Positions 1 through 10,878 of a stretch of 64,000 bases of DNA are shown piece after piece. Location: positions 62,001-126,000 of the forward strand of contig JAFGAS010000078.1 of assembly GCA_016933535.1 (NCBI GenBank), read 5' to 3'. Made by a program: the position numbers and the translations under genes. Position 1 is the first letter of the stretch. Every line of letters begins with the position of its first letter. Under the pieces are notes generated by a model. It searched no databases. It saw only the letters and a program-made list of their open reading frames with translations, and was not told the origin of the DNA. The DNA is from Candidatus Zymogenaceae bacterium. GTDB lineage: Bacteria; Desulfobacterota; Zymogenia; Zymogenales; Zymogenaceae.

Positions 1-1
1 C

Positions 2-328
2 CTTGCCGAATCGGCCCCCGAGGCCGTTGCCGTGGAAGGGCTCTTTCATGCCAAGAATGTATCCAGCGCCTTTAAGCTTGCCCATGCGCGGGGTGTCGTC
101 CTTCTGGCGGCGGCGCGCCGAGACGTCCCGGTGTTCGAGTATTCCCCCCGGGAGGTAAAATCGGCGGTCACCGGATACGGCGCCGCCGAAAAGGGCCAGG
201 TCGAGTCGATGATCAGGGCAATCCTGTGTATTGAGGGAAAGGTATCCAGCCACGCCTGCGACGCCCTGGCGGTCGCCCTCTGCCACCACCACGGCGCCCG
301 GCTGCGCGCGATACAAGGTGCGGTATGA
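2..328 (+). CDS. ruvC: Crossover junction endodeoxyribonuclease RuvC, C-terminal part (5' truncated by window)
   Basis: Translation ...YSPREVKSAVTGYGAAEKGQVESMI...SSHACDALAVALCHHH is the RuvC C-terminal signature; directly followed by ruvA and ruvB. Confidence 0.93.
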   Translation, partial: LAESAPEAVAVEGLFHAKNVSSAFKLAHARGVVLLAAARRDVPVFEYSPREVKSAVTGYGAAEKGQVESMIRAILCIEGKVSSHACDALAVALCHHHGARLRAIQGAV

Positions 329-915
329 TCGCCCAACTTACCGGCAGGATCGTTAAAAAGACCTTTAACCACGTCGTGCTTGACGTGGGGGGCGTCGGCT
401 ATATGGTGACGATCCCGCTGTCGACCTTTACGGCGTTGCCCGACGGCGATGGGATAGTACGGCTTTATGTCCATACCCATGTCCGGGAAGACGCGATCCT
501 GCTGTTCGGTTTTCTCTCGGAAGAGGAGCGGGAGATCTTCATTGATCTCATCTCGGTTTCCGGCATCGGCCCGAAACTGGCGACGACCATCCTCTCGGGC
601 GCGTCGGCCGGCGAGGTGCGGTCCTATATCGTGGCCGGCAATATAACCGGTTTTGTCGGGCTGCCGGGCGTCGGTAAAAAGACGGCCGAGCGAATCGTTC
701 TCGAACTCAAGGAGAAGCTCGCCAAGCGGGGACCCATGGACGGCGAGATCCACCGGGAAGGCGCCGGCGGCCCCGCCGATGTGGTGGAGGCGCTCGTCAA
801 TCTTGGTTATACGCGCACCCAGGCCCATGATGCGGTTCGGGAGGCTGCCCGGGACGGGGCCACGGATCTCGGTGAGATCCTCAAAGGGGCATTGAAGGCC
901 CTTTCTAAATGGTAG
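325..915 (+). CDS. ruvA: Holliday junction branch migration protein RuvA
   Basis: MIAQLTGRIV...VSGIGPKLA...LPGVGKKTAERIVLELKEKL (HhH motifs); overlaps ruvC stop. Confidence 0.96.
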   Translation: MIAQLTGRIVKKTFNHVVLDVGGVGYMVTIPLSTFTALPDGDGIVRLYVHTHVREDAILLFGFLSEEEREIFIDLISVSGIGPKLATTILSGASAGEVRSYIVAGNITGFVGLPGVGKKTAERIVLELKEKLAKRGPMDGEIHREGAGGPADVVEALVNLGYTRTQAHDAVREAARDGATDLGEILKGALKALSKW

Positions 916-923
916 GGTGATCG

Positions 924-1943
924 ATGGATGTTCGCATCAATAGTCCGCAGCCCAATGACGACGACAAGCTCTTCGAAGAGAGCCTGAGGCCGCGGCGCCT
1001 TTCGGAGTTCGTGGGGCAGGACGCGATCAAGGAAAACCTCTCGATATTCATCGAGGCGGCCAGGCGGCGAAACGAGGCGCTGGACCACGTGCTCCTGCTG
1101 GGACCGCCCGGCCTGGGCAAGACGACCCTGGCCTACGTAATCTCCCACGAGCTCGGGGTCACGATCAGAACGACCTCCGGTCCGATCATCGAGCGGGCCG
1201 GGGACCTGGCGGCCATCCTCACCAACCTCGAGGAGCGCGAGATCCTCTTTATCGACGAGATTCATCGACTTTCCCCCGCCGTCGAGGAGATCCTCTACCC
1301 TGCGATGGAGGATTACTGCCTGGATGTGATCATCGGGCAGGGACCGAGCGCCCGCAGCATCAAGCTGGGTCTGCCCCCCTATACCCTGGTGGGGGCCACG
1401 ACACGGGCGGGACTCATCACCTCCCCGCTGAGGGATCGATTCGGGGTGGTGGCGCGGCTTGATTTCTATACCACCGGGGATCTGGCGGCGATCGCGAGCC
1501 GGTCGGCGGCTATCCTCGGCATCCGGATGACCGAAGAGGGTGCGTTACAGATCGCCTCTCGCTCCCGCGGGACGCCCCGGGTGGCAAACCGGCTTGTCAG
1601 GCGGGTAAGGGATTATGCCGAGGTCAGGGCGGACGGAGTCATCGACGGCCCGGTAGCCCGTGAGGCGCTCATCCTCTTCAAGGTCGATGAGGCGGGATTC
1701 GACGAGATGGATCGAAAGCTGCTCTTGGCCATCATCGATAAGTTCGACGGCGGGCCGGTGGGTATCGAGACGCTGTCGGCGGCACTGGGGGAAAATAAGG
1801 ATACGATCGAGGATCTCTACGAGCCGTACCTCATACAGGAAGGGTATCTCGATCGGACACCGCGGGGGAGGGTCGCCACGCGGCGGGCCTACGAACACCT
1901 CGATCGGACACCGACAAAACGGCAAAAACAGCTCTTTGAATAA
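924..1943 (+). CDS. ruvB: Holliday junction branch migration helicase RuvB
   Basis: [12 protein letters not shown]...[14 protein letters not shown]...[22 protein letters not shown]...[18 protein letters not shown]. Confidence 0.97.
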   Translation: MDVRINSPQPNDDDKLFEESLRPRRLSEFVGQDAIKENLSIFIEAARRRNEALDHVLLLGPPGLGKTTLAYVISHELGVTIRTTSGPIIERAGDLAAILTNLEEREILFIDEIHRLSPAVEEILYPAMEDYCLDVIIGQGPSARSIKLGLPPYTLVGATTRAGLITSPLRDRFGVVARLDFYTTGDLAAIASRSAAILGIRMTEEGALQIASRSRGTPRVANRLVRRVRDYAEVRADGVIDGPVAREALILFKVDEAGFDEMDRKLLLAIIDKFDGGPVGIETLSAALGENKDTIEDLYEPYLIQEGYLDRTPRGRVATRRAYEHLDRTPTKRQKQLFE

Positions 1944-2064
1944 ATTTCCTTGCGGAAAAGCGACCTGTGTGGTATAAAATTTGATTAAATCGGAAACAAT
2001 ATCTTGCGATCTTTCCATAATGGTATCCTGAGACTCTCCCGTGTTCGGAGGGATTTTTGACGGC

Positions 2065-2445
2065 ATGATTCCGGGATTCAATCATAATATCCGATATCGG
2101 GGGGTTCTCTACCATATCCAGACCGAGGACAGCGGCATTGAAAATCCCGTGGTAACGACACTCCTGTACCAGGGCGGCACCATTCTTTCCTCCAAACGGA
2201 CCAGCTATTCGGATATCGTCAATTCAGACAAGATGGAAGAGGTGGTCAGGGAGATCATGAAGGAACAGCATAAGCTGATGCTGTTTGATCTCAAAAATGG
2301 TGTCTTTGAGAAGGCGGAAAAGGAGGTTGTGACCGATTCGAAGAAGGAAGAAGTGGTCTTCGGGGATAGCGTGATCTCGGAAAAATCCCTTGATGAAGTT
2401 ATCCTTGATTACTTGGCCGCAGAGGATACGGATTCAAAGAAATAA
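2065..2445 (+). CDS. Conserved hypothetical protein (NHNIRYRGVLYHIQTEDSG family); start 2065 preferred over 2041
   Basis: ORF 2041-2445; internal ATG at 2065 preceded by a GGAGGG stretch; the N-terminal block resembles small hypothetical proteins I associate with deltaproteobacteria. Confidence 0.7.
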   Translation: MIPGFNHNIRYRGVLYHIQTEDSGIENPVVTTLLYQGGTILSSKRTSYSDIVNSDKMEEVVREIMKEQHKLMLFDLKNGVFEKAEKEVVTDSKKEEVVFGDSVISEKSLDEVILDYLAAEDTDSKK

Positions 2446-2513
2446 TACTTTACAGGGATCATTTCCGAGAGGTGGGATATATATCTTTCGGATAATGATT
2501 TTTTTTTAACGAA

Positions 2514-3179
2514 ATGATTGATTCAATGATACGCCTCCATCACGTGTATAAAAATTACGGTGGGGGCACCGATGCCCTGATCGACATCACCTTCTCGGTA
2601 GCCCGAGGGGAATTCATCTTCCTTACGGGTCCTTCGGGCGCCGGCAAGACCACCCTCCTCAAACTCCTCTATCTGGCGGAACATCCGACAAAAGGGCAGG
2701 TCTTTATAAATGGGGTCAATGTGAGCACCATACGAGAGCGAAAGATCCCCTATCTGCGTAGGGCCGTGGGGGTGGTCTTTCAGGACTTCAAGCTCCTTAA
2801 CTCCGTGACGGTTTCGGAAAACATCGCCTTTCCCCTTGAGGTTATGGGGATGCCGCGGCGAGACATTAATAAACAGGTGATGCGGGTCTTGAAATTTGTC
2901 GGGCTCCAGGATAAGTACGACGCGAAACCCCTTGAGCTCTCCGGCGGGGAACAGCAGCGGGTGGCTATCGCCCGGGCTGTTGCCAATGAACCGCCGATCC
3001 TTATTGCCGATGAGCCCACGGGAAATCTGGATTCGGAATTGACCATGGATATCATCAGGCTTATGAACTATATTCACAAGCGGGGTGCCACCGTTATTAT
3101 GGCGACCCACAACAAGGATATCGTTGAACGATTTCACAAACGGCTTATCTCGCTCGGCCGGGGAAGGATCGTAGGCTAA
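2514..3179 (+). CDS. ftsE: Cell division ATP-binding protein FtsE
   Basis: ABC ATPase with [11 protein letters not shown] Walker [15 protein letters not shown] signature; adjacent to FtsX. Confidence 0.93.
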   Translation: MIDSMIRLHHVYKNYGGGTDALIDITFSVARGEFIFLTGPSGAGKTTLLKLLYLAEHPTKGQVFINGVNVSTIRERKIPYLRRAVGVVFQDFKLLNSVTVSENIAFPLEVMGMPRRDINKQVMRVLKFVGLQDKYDAKPLELSGGEQQRVAIARAVANEPPILIADEPTGNLDSELTMDIIRLMNYIHKRGATVIMATHNKDIVERFHKRLISLGRGRIVG

Positions 3180-4079
3180 ATGTTTTTCGTGAGGGTTTCC
3201 TATTATATAAGAAAGGCCCTTTCAAATCTCAGGGCCTATCCCCTCGTGACCGGTCTGGCGACGGCCACCGTCGCGTTCTGCGTCTTCATCTTCTGCGCCT
3301 ATCTTCTGTTCTTGATCAACGTTACGGGCCTGCTGACAGGAGTCGGCAAGACGGTCCACCTGGCCGTCTACCTCTCGGACGATATCGACGAAAAGCAGAT
3401 TGAAGAAGTGAAAGACGCCATCATTTCCATCAAGGAGGTCAGCGAGGTTACCTTTACCTCCAAGGAAGAGGCCCTGGCCTTCCTCAAGGAGTCTTTTGGC
3501 GAGCAGACCGGCGTCCTGGAAGGGATTGAAGACAATCCGCTTCCGGCCTCCTTTGAGGTGGCACTGGTCGAGGGCGGTCAGACGCCCGAGAATACGAAGC
3601 TGGTGGCCGATAAGATCGGGCGTATGAAGGGCGTCGATGACGTGGTCTATCCGCGGGAGTGGCTGACGCGTTTTAACGAGTTCGTTCGGTTCGTGCGGGC
3701 GGCGGGCGTCGCTGTTGGCCTGATCCTTTCCCTGGCGGCCGTGGCCGTTATCGCCAATACCTTCAAACTCATCATCCTGTCCCGTCGGCAGGAGATCGAG
3801 ATCATGAAGCTCGTGGGCGCCACGAACTCCCTTATCAAAATGCCGGTCCTTATCGAGGGAATGCTGGTGGGGCTCTTCGGCTCCGCGGCCGCCCTCTTGG
3901 GGCTCGTCTTTTTGTTCTCATATTTCATGGATCACTTCTACGAGACAGTGAGCCTCTTCGTTGGCCCCGTCGTACCGGCTTTCTTTTCCCCGGTAATGAT
4001 CGCCGCCGTCATCGGCGCGAGCACCCTGCTGGGGATTGTGGGGAGCCTGCTGTCATTCGGGAGACTCCTGAAGGTGTAA
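3180..4079 (+). CDS. ftsX: Cell division permease FtsX
   Basis: N-terminal TM, extracellular domain, FtsX-like C-terminal TMs (ISLRRQEIEIMKLVGA-type motif); follows ftsE directly. Confidence 0.93.
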   Translation: MFFVRVSYYIRKALSNLRAYPLVTGLATATVAFCVFIFCAYLLFLINVTGLLTGVGKTVHLAVYLSDDIDEKQIEEVKDAIISIKEVSEVTFTSKEEALAFLKESFGEQTGVLEGIEDNPLPASFEVALVEGGQTPENTKLVADKIGRMKGVDDVVYPREWLTRFNEFVRFVRAAGVAVGLILSLAAVAVIANTFKLIILSRRQEIEIMKLVGATNSLIKMPVLIEGMLVGLFGSAAALLGLVFLFSYFMDHFYETVSLFVGPVVPAFFSPVMIAAVIGASTLLGIVGSLLSFGRLLKV

Positions 4080-4080
4080 T

Positions 4081-5292
4081 ATGTGGATGCGGGTGGGAAC
4101 CGTCGTTCTGCTTATCGTCATGTGCCTCGGTCGGTCGGGCGTGGCCCAGGAGATCCAGGAAAAGACGAAGGAACTGACCACCATCAAGAAAGAGATAGAG
4201 GAAAAGCGCCGAAAGATCAGGGAGGCCTCAAAGGAGGAAAAATCGATCCTCTCACAAATCTCGGATATGGACAAGAAGCTGTCGGGCAAAGAAAAGGAGA
4301 TCGTGTCTATCGGGCATGAGATCGAGGCGACCGACGGCGACATCACACAGCTTGAGTACGCAATCGCCGGGGTCAAGGGCAGGATCGCCTCCAAACAAAA
4401 CGAGATTGGAAAACGGCTCGTCGCCCTCTATAAGCTCGGGGAGGCCGGGTATCTGCCGGTCCTCTTTTCCGCGACGAGCACCGACGACATCAGGCGGCGG
4501 ACAAAATACCTCTCGGCGGTCATCTATTCCGACCGGGCGCTCTTTGCCTCCTTTGCCGCCGATCTTAAAGAACTGGAGCGCGCGATGCAGGAGCTGAAGG
4601 GAAAGAAGAACGATCTCACGCTCCTCAAGGTGAACGCCGACAAGAAGACCCTCGATATGCTGCGGGAAAAGGAGCGGCGGACGGCCTACCTGTCGGGTAT
4701 CCGGGAGAAAAAGTCTTCATACGAGCGGGCGCTCCTGGAGCTTGAAACCGCACAGAAAAAGCTCTCTTCCCTCATTGAGAAGCTGCAGCAGGAAAAGGAG
4801 CGAAAGGAACGGGAGGCGCTGGAGCGGGCGAAAAAGGAGAATAAACCCCTTACCCCGAGCCACACGTCGGTTCCTTCGGGGGAATATTTCGTCGGCCTCA
4901 AGGGCAGGCTACCGTATCCGACCAACGGAACGGTTATCACCAAATACGGCAAGGGAACGGACCCAAAATTTGCCAATCCCGTCTACAACAAGGGAATAGA
5001 AATAAAGGCGCCGGTGGGCAGCCCCATCATATCGGTTGCCGACGGCGAAATTGTCTATTCCGACTATTTCATGGGTTACGGCAACCTCATCATCGTCGAC
5101 CACGGTGACAGCTACTATACCGTCTACGCGCATGCGAAGACGCTTATAAAAAGGGTCGGAGACAGGGTAAAGGCAAACGAGAAGATAGGGACGGTAGGCG
5201 ACACCGGGTCGCTAAAGGGTCCCACGCTTTATTTTGAGATCAGGCATCACGGCAACACGGCCGATCCTGAGCTGTGGCTCGCGGCCAAGTGA
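4081..5292 (+). CDS. Murein hydrolase activator EnvC-like (coiled coil + M23 peptidase)
   Basis: Signal peptide, long coiled coil, C-terminal LytM domain (NKGIEIKAPVGSPIISVADGEIVYSDYFMGYGNLIIVDHGDSYYTVYAH). Confidence 0.9.
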   Translation: MWMRVGTVVLLIVMCLGRSGVAQEIQEKTKELTTIKKEIEEKRRKIREASKEEKSILSQISDMDKKLSGKEKEIVSIGHEIEATDGDITQLEYAIAGVKGRIASKQNEIGKRLVALYKLGEAGYLPVLFSATSTDDIRRRTKYLSAVIYSDRALFASFAADLKELERAMQELKGKKNDLTLLKVNADKKTLDMLREKERRTAYLSGIREKKSSYERALLELETAQKKLSSLIEKLQQEKERKEREALERAKKENKPLTPSHTSVPSGEYFVGLKGRLPYPTNGTVITKYGKGTDPKFANPVYNKGIEIKAPVGSPIISVADGEIVYSDYFMGYGNLIIVDHGDSYYTVYAHAKTLIKRVGDRVKANEKIGTVGDTGSLKGPTLYFEIRHHGNTADPELWLAAK

Positions 5293-5343
5293 TCCAACGG
5301 AGCGGCGCGCCCGTCCTGGGATAAACAAGAAAGGAGACAGAAC

Positions 5344-6585
5344 ATGTCAGCAGCTAACGGCAGGTTAAGGATCGTTATCGTCTTTGTGCTGGTCTTTCTC
5401 ATCGGCATCTCGGTGGGAAAGGGTATGGATAAGGTTCTGGCGGCTTCTACGACCGGTACATACAAGAACCTCGAGCAGTTTATCGATGTCCTCAATTTAA
5501 TCAAGGAAAATTACGTCGATGAGGTGGACGCGGGCACGCTGGTTACCAACGCGATCCGCGGAATGGTCTCCGGGCTTGATCCCCACAGCGTCTTTTTCAC
5601 CCCCGATGAATACGAAGACTTTCAGGTGGGGACCACCGGCAGCTTCGGCGGACTCGGGATAGAGCTGGGCATTATCGACAGCTACCCCGGGGTCATCTCG
5701 CCCATTGAAGATACCCCTGCCTGGCGTATCGGGCTCAAAGCGGGCGATAAAATCGTCGCCATCGAAGGAAAGCCCACCGACGGGATGACGATCATGGAGG
5801 CGGTAAAGCAGCTTCGGGGAGAACCCGGCACAAAGGTCACCGTATCCATCATGCGGAAAGGATTTACAAAGCCGAGGGATTACACCATCATCCGTGAGAT
5901 TATAAACACGAAAAGCATCAAGTACGAGGTGTACGATAACAACATCGCCTACGTACGCATCATGCAGTTCCAGGAGCGGACCTCGACAGATCTCAGGGCG
6001 GCGCTGGATGCCATCGTCAAGAAGACCGACGGCAACATCCGGGGGATCATCCTGGATCTCAGAAACGATCCCGGCGGGCTACTCAACAAGTCGGTGGAGG
6101 TTGCCGATGATTTCATCAGTGAAGGGATTATCGTCTACACCAAGGGAAGGGTCTCCGGCAGCGACATGACCTTTACGGCCAAGAAGGACGGCACCCTGCC
6201 CAGCGATATCCCGATGGTCGTGTTGGTCAACGGGGGAAGCGCCAGCGCCTCGGAGATCGTCGCGGGGGCCCTGAAGGACCATAAGCGGGCCATCATTGTC
6301 GGCGAGAAGACCTACGGCAAGGGATCGGTGCAGAGCATTATCCCGCTTCCCGACGGCTCGGGTCTCAAGATCACGACCGCCAAATACTTCACTCCCAGCG
6401 GTATCTCGATCCAGGACAAGGGGATCGTTCCGGATATCGTCATCGAGAACAAAGAGCCGGAGGAAACAACGAACGGCAATGTGACCGAGACCGAAGAGGA
6501 GATGAAATTGCCCGACGCCCAGCTCGATAAGGCCAAGGAAGTCATCCTCAACTGGAATGACTATAAGGGGATGCTTTCGCAATAG
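5344..6585 (+). CDS. S41 family C-terminal processing peptidase
   Basis: PDZ plus S41 catalytic region (LVNGGSASASEIVAGALKDHKRAIIVGEKTYGKGSVQ). Confidence 0.93.
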   Translation: MSAANGRLRIVIVFVLVFLIGISVGKGMDKVLAASTTGTYKNLEQFIDVLNLIKENYVDEVDAGTLVTNAIRGMVSGLDPHSVFFTPDEYEDFQVGTTGSFGGLGIELGIIDSYPGVISPIEDTPAWRIGLKAGDKIVAIEGKPTDGMTIMEAVKQLRGEPGTKVTVSIMRKGFTKPRDYTIIREIINTKSIKYEVYDNNIAYVRIMQFQERTSTDLRAALDAIVKKTDGNIRGIILDLRNDPGGLLNKSVEVADDFISEGIIVYTKGRVSGSDMTFTAKKDGTLPSDIPMVVLVNGGSASASEIVAGALKDHKRAIIVGEKTYGKGSVQSIIPLPDGSGLKITTAKYFTPSGISIQDKGIVPDIVIENKEPEETTNGNVTETEEEMKLPDAQLDKAKEVILNWNDYKGMLSQ

Positions 6586-6683
6586 GCGCGCCGGCAACGG
6601 GTCGGCTCCGGCGTCCACCTGTGGAGGCCGGATTCGGCCCATATCCCTGGGCGGCCCAAAGACCTTAACCGATTTAGCTCGAG

Positions 6684-7955
6684 TTGACGTCAATGGCAAC
6701 GAAACAATCCATGCCGAGAAGACAGGGCAGGACATCGAGAACAACGATTTCTTCGGCGAAGAAGAAAACGGCGTGGGATAAGAAGAGACGCTACATCCTT
6801 ATCTCGGCTTTTCTCCTGATTGTATTGATCTCGGCGGTGCTGCTGCTGATTCGCGTACTATCAAAGGGGACGGGGGATGTCGCCTCCGTCCCCCCGGTTT
6901 CCCCCACGATCGGCTCGCTACCGCCCCCCGATGAAATGGAGGCGCGGATTGCCGCCCTCAACGAGGAAATAACGGGGACGCTCTTTGATATCGGGCTTTC
7001 GCCCGATTCTCTTACGAAACGAACGGAAACCAGGCTAACCCAGCGGGATATCGAGTACGTCCGGATCGATGAGAATTATGCCGTTCCCAACGGCCTGAGG
7101 TCCGAACGGGTCGCAAAATACCTGAAGGACTACGTTGGAGGTTTTCGCGGAGTCCTCTCCGAAGAGACAACCGGGACGGCGGGGGGCGGTTTCGAGATGA
7201 CCGTCTTCGCCTACGGCCTGCCGATCAGGGGCCTTTCCTTGTCCGGCGGTACAAGTACGGCCCCGCCCCATCTCCCCCCCCGGGTGCCCCCGGTAAAGGT
7301 GGCCATCATCGTCGATGATATGGGGGGCAATAAGGGGATCGTGTCTGATCTCCTTTCTCTGAAGTATCCCGTTACGTTTTCGGTCATCCCGTTTCTGGAA
7401 TATTCCACCGAAACGGCCGACCTTGCCCACAAGAAGGGCCGGGAGGTGATGCTCCATCTTCCCATGGAGCCCCTCGATTATCCGCACTATAACCCGGGCA
7501 GGGGGGCGCTTTTCACCTTCATGACAACCGAAGAATTCACGGCCACCCTGGCCGAGGATCTCGCGGCCGTCCCGCATATCAGCGGGGTGAACAACCACAT
7601 GGGTTCTTCCCTGACCCAGGACCGGGAAAAAATGGAAATCGTCCTGGCGGCGGTCAAGGAACGCCGCCTCTTCTTTGTCGATTCCCGCACCACCCCGAAG
7701 TCCGTGGCATACGACCTTGCGGTAAGTCTGGGCGTTTCGGCCTTAAAGCGAAACGTCTTTCTGGATAATGAGGCCAACGTCGAGAGCATCAAGAAGCAGA
7801 TCGACGAACTCATCGAAAAGGCAAAGGCCGACGGCAAGGCCCTTGCTATCTGCCACCCGCGTCCGGAGACGATCAGGGCACTCAAGGATATGGAAAAGAG
7901 ACTGACCGGGTCCGACGTACAGGTGGTGCCGGCCGGCGATTTATTGAAGAAATAG
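6684..7955 (+). CDS. Divergent polysaccharide deacetylase family protein (YibQ-like)
   Basis: TM anchor then VAIIVDDMGGN...VTFSVIPFLEYSTETADLAHKKGREVMLHLPMEP...NNHMGS; start may be ATG 6693. Confidence 0.85.
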   Translation: MTSMATKQSMPRRQGRTSRTTISSAKKKTAWDKKRRYILISAFLLIVLISAVLLLIRVLSKGTGDVASVPPVSPTIGSLPPPDEMEARIAALNEEITGTLFDIGLSPDSLTKRTETRLTQRDIEYVRIDENYAVPNGLRSERVAKYLKDYVGGFRGVLSEETTGTAGGGFEMTVFAYGLPIRGLSLSGGTSTAPPHLPPRVPPVKVAIIVDDMGGNKGIVSDLLSLKYPVTFSVIPFLEYSTETADLAHKKGREVMLHLPMEPLDYPHYNPGRGALFTFMTTEEFTATLAEDLAAVPHISGVNNHMGSSLTQDREKMEIVLAAVKERRLFFVDSRTTPKSVAYDLAVSLGVSALKRNVFLDNEANVESIKKQIDELIEKAKADGKALAICHPRPETIRALKDMEKRLTGSDVQVVPAGDLLKK

Positions 7956-7965
7956 GTGGGTACTC

Positions 7966-8595
7966 ATGAAGAGCTTTCTTGACTTCATCATCAGCGGCGG
8001 GCCGCTGATGATCCCCATTATCCTGTGTTCCGTCATCGCCCTGGGGGTCTTCCTCGAGCGCCTGTTCTACCTCAGGAGAAAGAAGAACATCCCGGAGGAC
8101 CTCCTGCGGGACGTGGAAGACCTCCTGAAGACGGACCGGGTAAACGACGTGCTGAGCCTCCTCCGTCGGGACCGCTCGCCCATGGCCCGAATATTCCTTG
8201 CCGCCATGAAGAACTACGGCAAGAGCCGCGAGACCATCAAGGTTGCCGTGGAAGAGATCGGCGGGCAGGAGGCCGAGTACCTCAACAAATACGTGGTGGT
8301 CCTTTCGGTAATAGCCCAGGTAAGCCCGCTCTTGGGGCTTTTGGGCACCGTGCAGGGGATGATCCAGGTCTTCAACAAGGTCGTCTCGGGGTCGGTAGCC
8401 GATCCGTCCCAGATGGCCGGCGGCATCTCCGTGGCCCTGATCACGACGGCCGGCGGACTGACGGTGGCCATCCCCGCCCTCATCGGCTATCACTACCTGT
8501 TGGGCAAGGCCAACGACCTGATCCTTGACATGCAGCAGTACAGCATCGGGCTGGTAGAGCTCATCAAGGGAGACGACGGGGGGGAACAGCCGTGA
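7966..8595 (+). CDS. MotA/TolQ/ExbB proton channel family protein
   Basis: YLNKYVVVLSVIAQVSPLLGLLGTVQGMIQVF...GGISVALITTAGGLTVAIPALIGYH. Confidence 0.93.
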   Translation: MKSFLDFIISGGPLMIPIILCSVIALGVFLERLFYLRRKKNIPEDLLRDVEDLLKTDRVNDVLSLLRRDRSPMARIFLAAMKNYGKSRETIKVAVEEIGGQEAEYLNKYVVVLSVIAQVSPLLGLLGTVQGMIQVFNKVVSGSVADPSQMAGGISVALITTAGGLTVAIPALIGYHYLLGKANDLILDMQQYSIGLVELIKGDDGGEQP

Positions 8596-9002
8596 ACTTC
8601 GCCAAACGGGCCAAATCGGGGGGCGAGGTCTTCATCAACCTGACCTCGCTGATCGACGTGGTGCTCAACCTGATCATCTTCTTCGTCCTGTCGACGACCT
8701 TCATCAACCCCACGGGGCTGAAGATAGAGCTGCCTCGGTCCGCCGTGGAAGAGACCGTCGGGCCCGGCGAGGAAGTGGTCGTTGTGGTGACCAGGGAAAA
8801 CGAGATCCTCATGGATGGTGAGGCGTTCAGCCCCGAGGCGCTGCTGGATAAGCTCAGCGATATCAGGGAGACCAACCCCGAGGGGACGATCGTCATCCAG
8901 GCCGACGAAAAGTCCGCCCACGGGGCGGTGGTGTCGGTGATGGACGCGGCCAAACGGGCGGGGTTTGAGAAGCTGTCGATCGCGACGAAGAAGGAGCGAT
9001 AG
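8592..9002 (+). CDS. ExbD/TolR family biopolymer transport protein
   Basis: INLTSLIDVVLNLIIFFVLSTTF...; overlaps exbB-like stop. Confidence 0.92.
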   Translation: MNFAKRAKSGGEVFINLTSLIDVVLNLIIFFVLSTTFINPTGLKIELPRSAVEETVGPGEEVVVVVTRENEILMDGEAFSPEALLDKLSDIRETNPEGTIVIQADEKSAHGAVVSVMDAAKRAGFEKLSIATKKER

Positions 9003-9138
9003 GCGGCTCGGAGGAGCCTCTCATCTGCGCTCGCCCGAAGGCCCCCTTACGACCACTATTATCGATCCGTGAGATGGCTCACCGCTATATTAATTATTTC
9101 TCATCTTCCGTTTCCTTCATGCACCGTCTCCATCCGCC

Positions 9139-10605
9139 CTACTTTATCGCGTACAGGTACGGCCCGCTGGTGACATAGAGGACGCCGTCGACGATCACGG
9201 GGGTCGAGGTCTTGTATTCCGTCTTGTAAGACCACAACAACTCTCCCGTATCGGCGTCCACCGCGTAGACGGACTCATCCAGCCCGCCGAAGTAGACGAT
9301 GCCGTCAACGACGATGGGCGGGTCATAAGTGTACTCTTCCTTTGTAAAGCCTATATCCTTTAGACTAAATCTCCATTTCAAAAGCCCGGTCTGTGCGTCT
9401 ACCGAGCAGAGATTCCCCTGATCGAAAACGAATACGGAGCCGCAGGCAACGGCGGGTGCGATTCCAACATAACCAGTAACCTTGAAACGCCACTTCTCGG
9501 CCCGGGTCTGTTTGTCCAGGGCGATTAGATAGTCTCTATTAGCGACATATATCGTGTCATTATCGACCACCACGTAGCGGGAAGTTAAATACCACCCCAC
9601 ATCGTATTTCCAGCGTACGACACCGGTCTCGGCGTCAACAGCGTAGAGGAAAAAGTCCGCGCCGCCGAAGTAGACGGTGTCGCCGTCCAGCGCGGGGCTC
9701 GTAAACGTCTGCTCCCCTGACTCCGGATCGGCCGTTTCGATACGCCAGATTTCTTTGCCCGTCGCGGCGTCTAACGCCACGGAGGCGCCTTCGTGGCTGG
9801 CCAGAAAGACGCGGTCCTTCGATACCGCCGGCGCCATCGCCTCTATATCGTAACTCCACTTAACAGATTGTGATATAAAGTCAAAGGCAATCAAGCGTGA
9901 GCTACCTGGGGTATAAATAGCTCCGTTAAGGATGACTGATGATTCGTCTCTGTCCATTAATTCATGTACCCGATATTTTTCCTCATCTTTCATACCGGCC
10001 TCGGCATAGAATCCTCCACCACGTATAAATATTAGACCTCTTATCACAAGGGGGGAGTAACTATCGTCCAAGTATTGGTCGCTGCCTGATGTACCTTTAG
10101 GACTTATCCAGCGATCTGTTCTGATTTTCCATAATACTCCCATGGGCGTGGGAACCCCCTTCTCATCGTAAGACCCCGTACGGGCCATGTTCCCGCCAAC
10201 GGTGGGAACGTAGGGCCCGGGGATATCCGGACACGGCTTTCTTGGTGATGAGGCTTCCGGGGAGAGGATTGTACCGTTGGCGTCAAAACGGACGGAGAGA
10301 CCCTCGGTGACGGCCTTAAAGGGTGTGTGTTCGAGGACGACGGCCCGGCAGGTATCAGATTCGACTTCGTCCACCATGATCGTGGCGAAGGTGTCGCCCT
10401 TTTCCAGCACCCAGCCCTCCTGGTTCAACACGATCCCGCCAGCCGAGCCTTTGTCAATCCAAATCAATGTCCCCTCGCCACCGTCGCCTTCGGCGATGGA
10501 GGTCACCGTCCCGTTGATGACATCCTTGTCCGGGGCGGCGCAGGAGAGGGTGAGGAAAAGGAGGGGAGAGAAGAGAAGCAATGCCGTCGTTCGAAAAGAT
10601 TTCAT
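9139..10605 (-). CDS. PQQ-like beta-propeller repeat lipoprotein
   Basis: Lipobox LTLSCAAP; repeats such as YAVDAETGVVRWKYDV, YAVDADTGELLWSYKT, LDAATGKEIWRIET. Confidence 0.85.
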   Translation of the reverse strand: MKSFRTTALLLFSPLLFLTLSCAAPDKDVINGTVTSIAEGDGGEGTLIWIDKGSAGGIVLNQEGWVLEKGDTFATIMVDEVESDTCRAVVLEHTPFKAVTEGLSVRFDANGTILSPEASSPRKPCPDIPGPYVPTVGGNMARTGSYDEKGVPTPMGVLWKIRTDRWISPKGTSGSDQYLDDSYSPLVIRGLIFIRGGGFYAEAGMKDEEKYRVHELMDRDESSVILNGAIYTPGSSRLIAFDFISQSVKWSYDIEAMAPAVSKDRVFLASHEGASVALDAATGKEIWRIETADPESGEQTFTSPALDGDTVYFGGADFFLYAVDAETGVVRWKYDVGWYLTSRYVVVDNDTIYVANRDYLIALDKQTRAEKWRFKVTGYVGIAPAVACGSVFVFDQGNLCSVDAQTGLLKWRFSLKDIGFTKEEYTYDPPIVVDGIVYFGGLDESVYAVDADTGELLWSYKTEYKTSTPVIVDGVLYVTSGPYLYAIK

Positions 10606-10720
10606 GGTCTTTATGTCCTAAAGAACTGGTCAGGACAGAAAGATAGTATAAAAAAACTTTCTTGTCAATTTGATTATCTGTCTATTGACGGACGGATGTG
10701 AGGGAACGAAATGCGGGAAA

Positions 10721-10870
10721 AAGGGCTCGCGTCTCCGTTTTACCCCTATTGCGCCTATCTAAGACCCTCTGTCTCTTTCTCGCTCCCGTATCGGTTTGCC
10801 CCCTCCGCTGCGCCTGCGGGAGCGCACCGCGCCGTGCCTTCGGTCGTTCTTGAGATGTCGCATCAGACGC
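10721..10870 (-). pseudogene. Decayed 3' remnant related to the zinc-ribbon hypothetical protein at 18893-19252
   Basis: Plus-strand CTCCCGTATCGGTTT...GCGGGAGCGCACCGCGCCGTGCCTTCGGTCGTTCTTGA aligns by eye with 18895-18970 CTCCCGCACCGGTAT...CACGAGCGCACCACGCCCCGCTTTCGGTCGTTCCTGA; minus reading gives MRHLKNDRRHGAVRSRRRSGGGKPIRER versus MDHVFRNDRKRGVVRSCRRCGREIPVRE, with the Cys residues lost. Confidence 0.5.
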
Positions 10871-10878
10871 GTGCGCCC

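Noticed and set aside
2514-7955. ftsE-ftsX-envC-ctpA-YibQ-like run as a novel system
   Set aside because: Recognised conserved cell-wall remodelling arrangement; ordinary
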